Source: Hofstenia miamia (Eukaryota > Xenacoelomorpha > Acoela). From it: a DNA stretch of 61,836 nt. Shown here in pieces: positions 35,803 to 47,600 of this stretch. Both the position numbers and the translations under genes were made by a program. The stretch covers positions 4,492,896 to 4,554,731 of the forward strand of contig SCFE01000004.1 of NCBI GenBank assembly GCA_004352715.1, read 5' to 3'. The number at the start of each line of letters is the position of its first letter. The first letter of the stretch is position 1. Below the pieces are notes generated by a model, which saw only the letters and a program-made list of their open reading frames with translations, made no database searches and was not told the DNA's origin.

Positions 35803-36355
35803 TAAAAACAATATAATAACACAATGTAGAAACAATATGATAACACTGTGTAGAAAGTAAATAGTTAATTTAGAAAAACTCACTAATATTTTGTATGGCC
35901 GCCATTATTGACCAAACACGGAGCAAAGGAATTTAACATTGACTGACTTTGCGCACGCGCATGCATGGAACTTACACAGTTTTTTTTCAGAAAATAAAAT
36001 AGTTGTTGTTCTCACGGGAATCAGACATCCTCATTATCTGAATAGCAGGTATGGAAATATATTTTTTAATTATTCCCATGTACTTCATCGCAAGAATATG
36101 TTTTTACACAAATCTTCATAATTGCATGAACGGGCGCAACCTCATCGATGGGTTCATGCAAAAAGCTTTCAGTAGTTCTTAACAAGTTTGGATAAAATTG
36201 TTTCAAAATGTGAACAACTGGATTTCTTACTTAGAAGTTTTTAATGCCATTTTTTAAAGAAATTTTTACAGCTTCGAAAACACTTAGTGAAGGATCAAAA
36301 TTTTTCTGTTGAAAACCTTAATCCTAACCAAGTCGTCTGAAACAAGACAAGTTAT
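35803..36355. other. spacer, no gene seen
   Basis: Holds two short tandem phrases (ACAATATAATAACAC and ACAATATGATAACAC, 35808-35845). No coding signal. Confidence 0.4.
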
Positions 36356-38174
36356 CGGGCTTCTGTCAACATTTTGTTGACATGATTTATTCCCTATATA
36401 AGTCAAAATAACATCTCAAAAACATTTATGTATGAAGAACGTATTCTCTTAAATGGAAATATTGATTATGATACATACATTATGTCTACTGTTGCTTATA
36501 ATCGATCATCGAAATGAAAACTTACAAGGCATTTAGTAAAAATCTTATTTATTGTTTGTAGATGCAATAATAAACAGAAGTGTATACAGTCACTCAAATA
36601 AGGCTAGAAAATATATGACTATAAAAGTTCGCAAGATGATTGAAATGTTATATTATAAAATTGAGAATAGATGATAAGATTGTGATGTTATGTTTAGAAA
36701 GACTGTACTGGTAAGTTATTTTTTATACCCTCATCCATCTGTAAAAGGTTCATATGTACTCCTAATGGCTTTAACTGTAACAGTTTTGCCCATACCAGTA
36801 CTGTTAATTTACAACAACTAATTACTCTAGACATAACGCACAACAAAACTATACAAAATTAACAACTGGTTATTTTTCCGAAATCTGACATGTAGGATTT
36901 TTACTTGTTTACCTAACAGCCAAAGTCATTTGGCTGTGATGATTAGAGAGTGACATCAGGTATTTGAATAAACCCGATCTGATTTCGGGATTTGGGTCGG
37001 GTTGGGCACGGGTACTATTGAGCACGGGAAATGTCATTAAAGCTTAGATTGAGTTCATGTAGTTGATATTATGATTGAGTCGGGTTCGGATCCATACTAA
37101 ACTCATATTGTCACTCTCTAGTATAACTAATAGAATAGAGATCCTCACAGTAGGGATCCAGGTCCAGGGCAGGAATTTAGTACTGAAGCCACCACACCAC
37201 CAGCCAATTTTTTGAAAATATATCATATTTGCAAATTTGTAAAATATAGTAGACATATTTGTGATACATATACTTAAATTTACAAAATGTCAACAAATTT
37301 GTATCATTTTTTAAGAATTGCTAAAAACAATATTGAAATACAATTTTTCCACAATCATCTGGTTAGAACGTGAATCCTTACATAAATGAAAATCCTTTCC
37401 TAGGCATATTTAAGATTAAAATAAGCGACCTAAAAAAGTTCAAAATAAGAGAGAATGGGCAGCCATGTTAACGACCACTTGGAGTTAGTGATTTTATAGA
37501 TGGAGGGGGTCATCCTCATTCCAAAACACCTCTGAGTAACGCTATACGGAATGCCCTCCTTATCATTATTTTGATTCACAAAGAAATTGAGAAGCAAGAA
37601 TTTATACGAAAAACACTGATCAAAAATTGCGTCAGCTATTTTGCCATAGACATAACAACGTCGAAAACTTTTATGTGATTGATGAACACTAGATGATATT
37701 TGGTTTCTTTTCTCAATAAATTGGTAGGAAGGCCAGCTTTTCAAACACTTCTTTTGATTTTTTGGTTGCTGAAGACAACCTTCAAATTTGGTCCACAGCA
37801 AACAAAAACGATCACTCCAAAATCGATTTTGTTCAGTTTGTGCTTGTTTTTCTTCATAAAAATATGTGTATTATTAAAAGCCACATCGACGAGAGCATGA
37901 CAGAAATGAAGCGTACACAGCTTGTTGTGTTCCAGTTAGAAGATTTCGACAGATTTTCATCAAACATTTCAACATCAGTTTTAAAGCGATGTAGGTATGG
38001 AAACAGAAATTCTGTACATTTTGTAATTATAACATTTTTGTCACTTTTTCTTATATGCGTATTGAGTAAATATAAATATTAATGCTCCGAAGCAATCACT
38101 ATTATTGACAAAATATCGCTGTTGAAATACAGAAATATGCATGATGTCAACAAAATGTTGACAGACGTCCTGAT
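36356..38174. mobile_element. 1.8-kb segment bounded by short inverted repeats (possible TIR element)
   Basis: TCTGTCAACATTTTGTTGACAT near 36364-36385 recurs inverted at 38145-38166, with a G-rich/C-rich flank on both sides. Between them are a 177-bp MITE and a 123-codon minus-strand frame (37430-37801) that I cannot assign. The inverted-repeat core is itself nearly palindromic, so chance similarity is possible. Confidence 0.35.
36944..37120. mobile_element. 177-bp MITE-like hairpin element
   Basis: Ends are the perfect inverted repeat TAGAGAGTGACA (36944-36955) and TGTCACTCTCTA (37109-37120). The interior repeats GGGTCGGGTT-type GC-rich phrases, unlike the AT-rich surroundings. No clear target duplication beyond a possible TA. 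Confidence 0.6.
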
Positions 38175-38593
38175 AAAAGGGTTGGGAAATATATTTTATC
38201 ATATGTAAACAATACCTTGTAGAATGTTTTAGATAATCCTAATCAGTTGAAGGTCATTCGAATTTTATCATTAGGTCAAAGTAAGGTAAATATTTTTAGT
38301 TTTTCTCAATTTTTGTTTGTAAGAATATTAAGTTCTTAGGGTCGAAAAAGTAGCTGCTATATTAATGATTAATAGTATTTTTTTCTTCTAATAGCAAAAT
38401 GATCTAATAAATGAAATTTGCATTTTTATATAGATTAAATCAAATGAGATAATTACCTTTTTACGGTATATTTGTCCTCTTTATCCTGACATTGCTAACT
38501 TAATATTTTATGTAAGCCATATTCCTGCAATGTAAATTTACATAGTTAAAATAAAAAGAATACGCAAACAAACATTATGATCAATTAATATCG

Positions 38594-39016
38594 AGTAATG
38601 ACTTTCATTTTTACTAGCAGTCTCAGATAAACAAAATGAAGCTTTTCTGTGAGTAATCATGTGAAAAGTAATGAGCATTTAAAACTTATAGATAAAATAG
38701 TATCACTTTCACATACAAGCACTTTCTTAGTTTAACATAAGCTAATGTTTACATATTTGCTCTTGGTTCGTTTGTTAATGCCATTCAATCCACAAATTCG
38801 TGTGTCTTCCGTAAGTGTCTTCAGTCTTATTTCATCTGCCGTAAGTTAACATAGATTTTTTAGTTACTACTGTTTTAAATCATGTTTTTAACTTTGATTT
38901 TTGTTCTAGCTCCTATGTAAACGAACAAAACATTGTTTAGATAGATTTCTTATGATTAAGTTGAAAACTTATTAGTGTTAATTGATTTAGTTTCTAGCAG
39001 TAATCGGAATGAAATG
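38594..39016 (+). repeat. 422-bp direct repeat, copy 2
   Basis: Partner of 35381-35802, same orientation, with small indels. Confidence 0.85.
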
Positions 39017-41616
39017 AAATACGTCAAATATGTACCTTTCTGCTTTTGACTTCTTACACTATGTCAATAATTATGCTTTGCTTGTATTCCATTAAATTTT
39101 TGAGCTAATATGTTATTTCTTACATTGCACAAAGCTGCAACAGAGCCACGTTTCCTCGCCTCTTGAAATGAGCTTTTATTAACGGCGTTGACTTAGCCCG
39201 CTCGGAAATTTCCCAAGCACAATTTGAGGAGAGTAAAGTTCTGCTTAACTATGTCGTATGATTTAGTGGGAATATGCAATATATTTGGATTGGGCCACTG
39301 ATGAAAATATTTTTAATAGTTTTAATAATTTTGTGTAAAATAGTAGTCACGCCGTTGGACTGAATAGGATAATCCATTGGGATCAATTCCAATAGGACTA
39401 AGTGGCATAAAATTACTAAACGGCATATTTCAGCAAATTATTGTGGAGCCAACCTCTTCTATATTGAAAAACACTTCGGCCAATCCCAGTCCGGGTCGGC
39501 CCTCGATCATGATTCTAAGAAATTTTGCGGTATTGGCATGGGAAAACCCTACCCACTTAAAATTTTGACATTGCAAACCATCTTTTATGTTTCTGTTCAA
39601 AGACTTTTAATATCGAATTCCACACAATAACAATAATTGATCTCCATTTTTGGTCTCTGCTACATCTAAATAATTATCATCGTCATTCTGTGAGTGATTT
39701 TCATCACTGTTCTTGTTTCAAAAATATAAAATTCATTATCATCAGATAAAATTTTGTTGATGTTAAAAACTGAGAAATACTGAAGCACTTTATGAAAGCT
39801 GATATATTGTGGATATGGGTCCGAGCAGTGCCTGGACTGAGATATTGGAAACAATTTTCAAAATATCTTACAATTATGCAACAATGCACTCAAATCAAAT
39901 CTGCCCAAATTCACTTAGTGTGATATTATTTATAAACAATGTTTTGAAATACTTACATTTGAAATTTTACATTAGTATAATATACTCTTCAAATACTCAG
40001 TCAAAGTTTTTCCATTTTAATTTGTAAATTTTTGATATGTTTCTAACATGCCCAACTTTGCTCTTGCAAACCGAAACATTACTGAAATTTTTTTATTTGC
40101 AATAACTAAAACTAAGCATACACTACTAAGATTTACACAATATATTGCCATCCTCATTTATGATGAAAAGCCCATGTTGCAATAAACTTTTTACTCAGTG
40201 GTGGGCAGAATTTGTGAATTTTATAGTTAACATCTTCAATATTTCCACTTACCCACCTAACTACATCAATATTAAATTCAAATGCCACTGCTGAATGAAA
40301 TTTTTTACAGTTACATTAGTATTTGCCAAAAGCTCAGTATATTAGAAAACTAGAATTTTTTGTGATTTAGAAAAATAATTGCAATTTTTATGAAAATGGG
40401 GGAATGAAAAAATTGTTCTTACACACAAAGCATACACCATTCCGAATTCCATACTATTACCATTTGAATAGATTTCAACTACACAGTTGATTCTTTCCAA
40501 AAAAGTACATTGGGTTTGCGTATGTAATGCAAACCATTATAATGCAAGACAGCCTCTAGTAGGGTTCTGCTGGACCACTTAGTACAATGGGACTGGGATA
40601 AAAAATTATGGAGCTTGGACCACGGAATTTTCCCAATTTCGACACTATGGCACCGGAAAATTTCATGGGCCTGGGATGGAATGGGATTTTCGAGCAAATT
40701 CAAAGCGACTAAATGGGATGGACCCAATAATATTCTGGGGTACTAAGTATTTTAACTTCTAGTCACTTTCTGTGGATTTACTTAGGGAACAGCATGCTGA
40801 GTCATACTTAAGAATTTGTTGTGTAAAATTTCTGTTTGTCTATATTTTTGGACGATAGGCATTGAACTGCTCTACACAAGACTCCTTTGAATCACATTTG
40901 CTTGGTGTTTACATGCAAGCAGACTCTGAGTTAGGTAGTTTCCTGATTAAGAACTTGTAATTGCTCTTCAAAGAGTAAAATTCCTCCAGCTCAAAGTTTT
41001 TTTTCGTAATTTTCAGTCCTATTATTAAAGCTTAATATTCATTACAAGTATCTAGCAAGTAATTTGGTTATTCTTAGTTAAATATACATCTACATGAGCA
41101 TGAGTACAAAATACACATTTTGTATTTACCTTAACTTGTATGCATGTGTTCTAAATATCTTGCTATGCAGTTGGTCCTCTGCATGTATCAATGTAAAAAT
41201 TATGCTTACTAGTAAATTACCTCCTCACTATGCAAATTTCTCTCTTAGTTAATATGAAGCACTGTTCTGGGATAATTGCAGATATAATGGTGACACGACA
41301 TTTGCGGACATAGTACAAGCGCCTTTGCAAACAATAAGTAGTGTAGAGTGTTTACTGTAAGTTAAATCAGTGAACTTTTAACGCATGCAACGTATCGGCT
41401 ACCAGTAAGTTAGTGTCTAGGTTTCTTCACAAGTAAGTCATTATAAACTATTAACATCAAGTAAACAATTGCAAGTTTTGTACACATATTTATACGCCTA
41501 TCTATATTGATATTTACTTAATGGTTTTGCTACGCTTCCGATGCTATATCGAATACATGTAACTCGTTTCATTGACACAGTGTCAATTTTAGAGTTAATG
41601 CGGTACAAAGAATATT
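39017..41616. other. upstream region of the syntaxin gene, no other gene seen
   Basis: No gene recognised. Several short frames lack motifs. TTTTAG at 41587-41592 could be a splice (or trans-splice) acceptor for a 5' leader exon of the syntaxin. Confidence 0.4.
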
Positions 41617-41630
41617 ATGAGTCACTTTAA
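41598..41630 (+). promoter_or_regulatory. short upstream ORF overlapping the syntaxin start
   Basis: ATG at 41598 opens a 10-codon frame ending TAA at 41628-41630, overlapping the syntaxin ATG (41617) in another frame. If the transcript includes 41598, it could lower translation of the main frame. The 5' end of the transcript is unknown. Confidence 0.35.
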
Positions 41631-41680
41631 CGAATTACAAAATGAAATCAAGAGGAATCTTCAACAGGCGAAGAAACTAA
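41617..41680 (+). CDS. syntaxin exon 1
   Basis: Codes for residues 1-21 plus one base. The donor is a consensus GTAAGT at 41681. Intron 1 is 1063 nt. Confidence 0.85.
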
Positions 41681-44600
41681 GTAAGTATTATTTAATCAAT
41701 TCAATCTGAACTAATAGTCTTAAAGAAATTTTCAGAATACTTAAATTAGACGTATTTCAGAGTCATATATGATACTCTCAAGATTGATGATCAAGTTCGT
41801 TTGTTTTAAGCTCATTTTTTAAAATTGAGGGGATTTAATTTAGCTATTTTGATTTAAAGTCATCATGTTTGATTCTTAGAACAATATTTAAGCAGTTCCA
41901 TAGAATCTAAAGCGGCACTTTGTCTAATAATCTTCCATCATTTTCGAGAATGATTATTTTTAAGAGTGACTTGACACTGAGCCAGAAATGGCTATCTTGA
42001 CTAAATCCTTTGGTGGAGGAGGGGTCGGGAGGCCATTCCTCCCATCTTGTGGCAATGGAAAAATTCAAGCTTTAAAGTCTTTGTGCCCTTATATTTCAAA
42101 TAAAGTTGCATGCATGAGCTCATATTCTATAATTTTCAGAATTCTAAGTGGCTGTTTGGACATCAATATTAATTCTCCATTTATTGCTAAGCGCAAGGCC
42201 TTTTGATCATTGTGAAGAACTTGTTAGCTGTGCACCACACAGCACTAATAGCTGCTCTCGAAGCTTGGATATAGACAAAAGTCTTACAGATTAAAATCTT
42301 TAATCTCTAGAATTTTTATGTAATTTATAGATGTCTGTGAGCTTTTTTTACTATAAACAAAATTTGATCTTTGCATTATTAGTTCTTACTTTATATGCAA
42401 AATTGGATCATAGTTGGCCTATAGCAAGTATATAATTCATATTTTATTGATGTTTCTGCACTAATATCATATGACCTAAATACTATATTGATAATTTTGG
42501 TTTGCTTTAATTACGAATATACTGGGGCCACCGGTGCTGGTACTTTATGTAGAATGCGGATTTAGCATACTTGTGTTCAACAAAAAAGTACTTCAACTAT
42601 TCGAAAAATATGATTCCTAATTATCTATCCAATAACTATTAAGTGCAATGAATAAATAAGCTCAACCACAGATTGGATTCACTTAGTGGCCTTATTATGG
42701 CACTGCACTTTACATTAATTTTTTAAAACCTAATTTTTTATAGCAAACAACATCAGTATTGTTATCAATCGAAAACATTTGGACAGTTCAACAAGCAAAA
42801 GAATTACATCTACTCTCGCAAGTGGTAATGAAATTTTTCAAATTATTTCTCAGAAGCTACAAGAACTTCAGCGAGCAAAAACTTCCGAATGTGATCAGGT
42901 CAGTTCAGTGTTTATTTCCCTCTTTCTCTCTCTGTCTANNNNNNNNNNNNNNNNNNNNNNNNNNNNNNNNNNNNNNNNNNNNNNNNNNNNNNNNNNNNNN
43001 NNNNNNNNNNNNNNNNNNNNNNNNNNNNNNNNNNNNNNNNNNNNNNNNNNNNNNNNNNNNNATATATATATATATATATATATGTAATATTTATTTAAGG
43101 CGTTCACTGAACATGTACAACTTATGAACAAATTTGTGGTCATAAGCCTAGCGATGCCATCTTTTATAGCCAATAGTGAACCAAGGATTAACATTCCGAG
43201 GTACAGGTTCCACCTAAAGGGGTGCAGCTCAGGTAGGTCAGATTTTTTGGAATCACTGTATAATGGGTTTTAGGAACTTCACAGAATGGATTTTTTAAAA
43301 TATTGTTTGGGCACAGCAGGTTTTCAAATGTGCTGACAAGTACAGTTCGTTTCCATTATTAACTTTTCAATATAGCGCATTTTTCACTATCAACTAAAAT
43401 GCTCAAAGCAACCATTTTGTCTTATAAACAACTAAGGAAAATATATGTATTGCAGATGAAATCGAACAATTTCCTGCTGTTCACATGAGATGATTTAATC
43501 ACTAACTTTTTCATTGCTATATCCATTCCTGCAAATGAAACCAGAGGTGGACATGGGCAGAAAACTTTTGCCCCAGTCCGGCTCAGGCTAGACCGTATCC
43601 TGCACAGTGCATTTAAATCATTGCTAATTCAGCCCATTGTATGCCCATTTTTAGGACTCTTACCAAACAATCTATTTATTATTTTGAATTGCTAAACGTA
43701 ATTTGGGTATTTTAAGAAACTAATGATTAGTTTAAACAACTATGTGCTTCTCGATCGACACTTGGTTGCAAAACGCTTTGTTTATTTCAGTAAGAACTTT
43801 GATAATCGGACGCAGGTCATTTGTGTTTTTGAAATGTAATAAAACCAATATATATACAGCCTCCTTATTCCAAGCACCTCTACTCTGTCAGTGCCTCATT
43901 TGCCATAAATCCAAGTTCAAATATGTCAGATTTGACATGCTCACTGATTCAGCAGCAAATAAGTTTGTTAGACGAAATGAAAGCGCACTTGTTTTATCTC
44001 AAAGTTTAAACATCTTCCCTGGGCTGATGACGCATTAGTTTTGCACTATCAAATAATTCATAGATGCACGCTGGGTTCAGTATAAGCAATGCATGCAGTG
44101 AAGAATCTACGGCTTAGTTTCTTCCTACCGAAAAACAATTATCCCCGGAACCTCAGCATGGCCTAATATACAGTGAAGCAGGTGGAGCTAATATGGGACT
44201 AGAATACATTTAGTAATGCACCTAGAAAAAGTGTTGACACATTTTCTTGTAACACCTTTGACAGATTTGGCCAATTTTCTGACTGTAGGCACTTATGACC
44301 ACGTTTTCCTCTAGAATGTGTGCAAATTGCAGTATTTGTTTAGTGCTTCAGATAAACTAGTTGCCAAAAAACAGCACTAATATACGAACGTTGTAAATGC
44401 AGGAAATAATTTTAAATATGAAATATCACAATTTTTTGCAGATTGCAGAACAAACAAAAGGAATTATATTTGTTAAGTATTAACGTCAAATCATGATAGT
44501 GTATTGAATGTCATGGAGTGTTCGACCTGTTGTGAAAAGGCTTTAGTGGCACAAACTTACTCCCTAGTAACACAAACTTGTCTTTTGGACGTCCTTAAGT

Positions 44601-47600
44601 CAACATATATAGCCGTCCAAAAGACGTCAATATCTGTCCTCATAATGGACTGAAAAACGACATGATTTGCGAATAAATAAAATATTATTAATGATTTTCC
44701 AAAACCCTTTCAAATGAAGTAAGGTATCTTAATCTGATAACATTTACAAACTATGTTTGTTATTACTGAACTTCTTAATATTTAAACACAATCAAACATC
44801 TAGTCGTTTCACTTACAAATTATGCCACTCATATCATTTATAAAGAAGAATTTAATAGCTTTATTTTGACACATCTAATTTCACTCTTGGAAACGTTGAA
44901 AATTTTTTATTCCTTGCTATTTTTCTTAAAAATTTTAACGTTTCTAAACAAAGTTTAATCATTTTTTTATAATTTCACATAATATTGAATGGAAAATTTA
45001 TGATTGAATGAATTATTTCATTTTTTAAGATAAATGTGCATTAATTTTAAACATAAATATTTTACACAGGTCGGAATGATTTATGCAAATATATATTTGG
45101 ATTTCAACAATACCTTAAAATGTAAATATTAATAAAAATTGAATAGACGCATACTAGTGAAATTAATGAAAAAGCAAATATATAAAAAATTTTGCACATT
45201 TACAAAAGTGATATTTAAGTGTCAAAATTTCTATTATAAAAGACTTCCTTATAAATGATAATAATGATGGTGTTTGTGAGCAAAATGAGTAGGAAGCGTG
45301 ATTGTGAGTAAATTTCAAAAGAATAGTTACAAAAATCACATGTTGTAAAATATATCACAATTAAATAACTTCATACAAAAAGTTTGTGGCAAATCATGAA
45401 TAACATTTTATTTATTAGCAAATCACGTCGTTTTTGTGTCCAGGATGAGGACAGATATTGACGTCTTTTGGACGGCTATAAATGTTAACAAGGGCGTCCA
45501 AAAGACAACATCGTGTTACTAGGGCTGTTTTCGTGTAATGCTGTCATGTTAAAAATGTTTGACTATGAAAATGTACAAATCTGCGAAAAATGAGAACTGA
45601 GTTTTGTGTATTGAATAGAAAATTTAGTAAAGTGGTAACCTAACGCAGCACTCCAAAATTGTGTTTACTAGTAAGCCTAATTGCAATCAACTTTTTTGCA
45701 CTTGACCAAATATCTCTTTAGAATCAATGTACAGTTACGCATCGCCCTATCTTCCTTTTGAATTATGAGAATTAATTCTATAAAAGAAATAAGCAAATGA
45801 ATATTCATTCTGAAACAATTATTTATATAGTTCTCGCAGAAATGTAAGTACTGACACATGCGTATTTTTTGCTAGGGTTTGACACACATGGAAATAGGTT
45901 TAAGCCCAGCCCACTTACATTAAATGCTAATTCGGCCCATTTTTATGATTATTGCTTAGTTTGTTTTTCAATATTCGGTTTGCTAGATCACTGTTCTATT
46001 AAATAAAATCGGCTCCCTGAAATTGCAAAAAAATTTGACGAGTACAAGATAGTAATGTAGAATTTTTATTATATTTTTCAATGCATTACTTATAAATCTA
46101 GATTGATTTCCATAGGCTGTTGATGAAATATTAATCAATTTTTTTAAAATTCACAAACTTTCACCGTTTTAGTACATAGTAGAATATAATATAAGTGAAA
46201 ACATACAAGTTTTACTCAAAGTATTAGCTCAGATTCTAGTTGAAATCGGGTTATATCTGCAAGTTTGAAACACAAGTTGGATCATGTATCATCTCAACGA
46301 CAGTCCAACTTGCGGTTGTTGCTTACAGAGCGATTAAGTTTGACCCACTCGTTGGACGGATATCAACCCCTTTATAAAGGCGCATGATTCTACTAATAGA
46401 TTAAGCACAATGTATCAAAATGATGACTTTGGCGTAACTGGCTAAGAGTGTCAAAGAGTTTTAATGTTATATTACAAGAAACTATAATGACCAATTCGGC
46501 TACCGAGAAAAAATGAACTAATCTAGAGAGTAGGTGCTTTTATAGAATTTTTCATTAAGTCTTAGGTGTAAGAAAATCATGGGAACACATAAATTTTGGT
46601 TTTGATTTAATGTGTTTCTCTAAATGAATGCAAAATCAAGTTGTTTGTGTAAGAGCAAAGTACACTTAGAATTTTTTTACAGCTTTGTAGAAACTTTTCT
46701 AGAGAACTCAACTTCTTCAAAGATATACTGCAGCAAAGCTTGAGCAATGAGTTACTATTAATTTATTCTTATATACTTTCCTATATATATATATTTTGCT
46801 TTATGAGACTAAGTTGGAGTGACGTCATAAAATTATCAAGCTCTAATCTTAGCCCTAACCTTTCACCCCACCTGTTCAAATTGAATTTCATTTCATGTTG
46901 ATTAATTTTTGGAATTTTAAAGTGTTGCGTGAAGAGCTAGGATCAGTGTTTAACATTAATTATTATTTTTTATCGTAACTCCAACCCCTTAATTTTATTG
47001 GATCCAGTGCTTAAATAGGTTTAAATATATTTATATGAATTGTTAGCTATATAAACATGAATTACAAGTGTATTGAGAACCTTCAAATTTGCAGTATTTT
47101 CAATCGCTTTGTTTAGAAAAGTGCCGCAGCAACCATTGCAAGTTTAAAAGAACAGATCCAGACAGCAGCCAAAGAATTTCAAGAAGTGCAAAATGAAGCG
47201 AAATTGAAGTTAACCGAAGTTCTGCGTAAAGAGCGGACTGTCTCCGTTGTACGAACAACGATTCTTCCTAACTATTTTTAAACTCGGTTTTTAGACCAGA
47301 ACACAATCCATCAGAGAATCTCAACAGGTCGACGGAGTGTAAGTCTATTTCTTGGAAGCACTTTAATATATGGGAACGCAAATAACTTTATTTTGCAATA
47401 ATGTCATAACTACCTAGAATTCAATCGTCACATGACAACTAATGTTTAGCAAGTATTAAATTTTCCACTATTGAATGGCTACATATTTGTGAAAAAAACA
47501 CCAAATATATTTTTGAATGTTTTGGTAGCATTTTGCCGTTTTCAAACCGAATCTCCTTCGAGATTAATCTAAGCTGTTTTGATCACTAGCTTGTACTACG

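Noticed and set aside
37430-37801. 123-codon minus-strand open frame
   Set aside because: No recognisable domain, no splice context and no conserved pattern. It may be coding but I cannot support it.
35381-39016. LTR retrotransposon with 422-bp LTRs
   Set aside because: Ends lack TG..CA, no target duplication was seen, and no gag, RT or integrase lies between the repeats. Kept as direct repeats.
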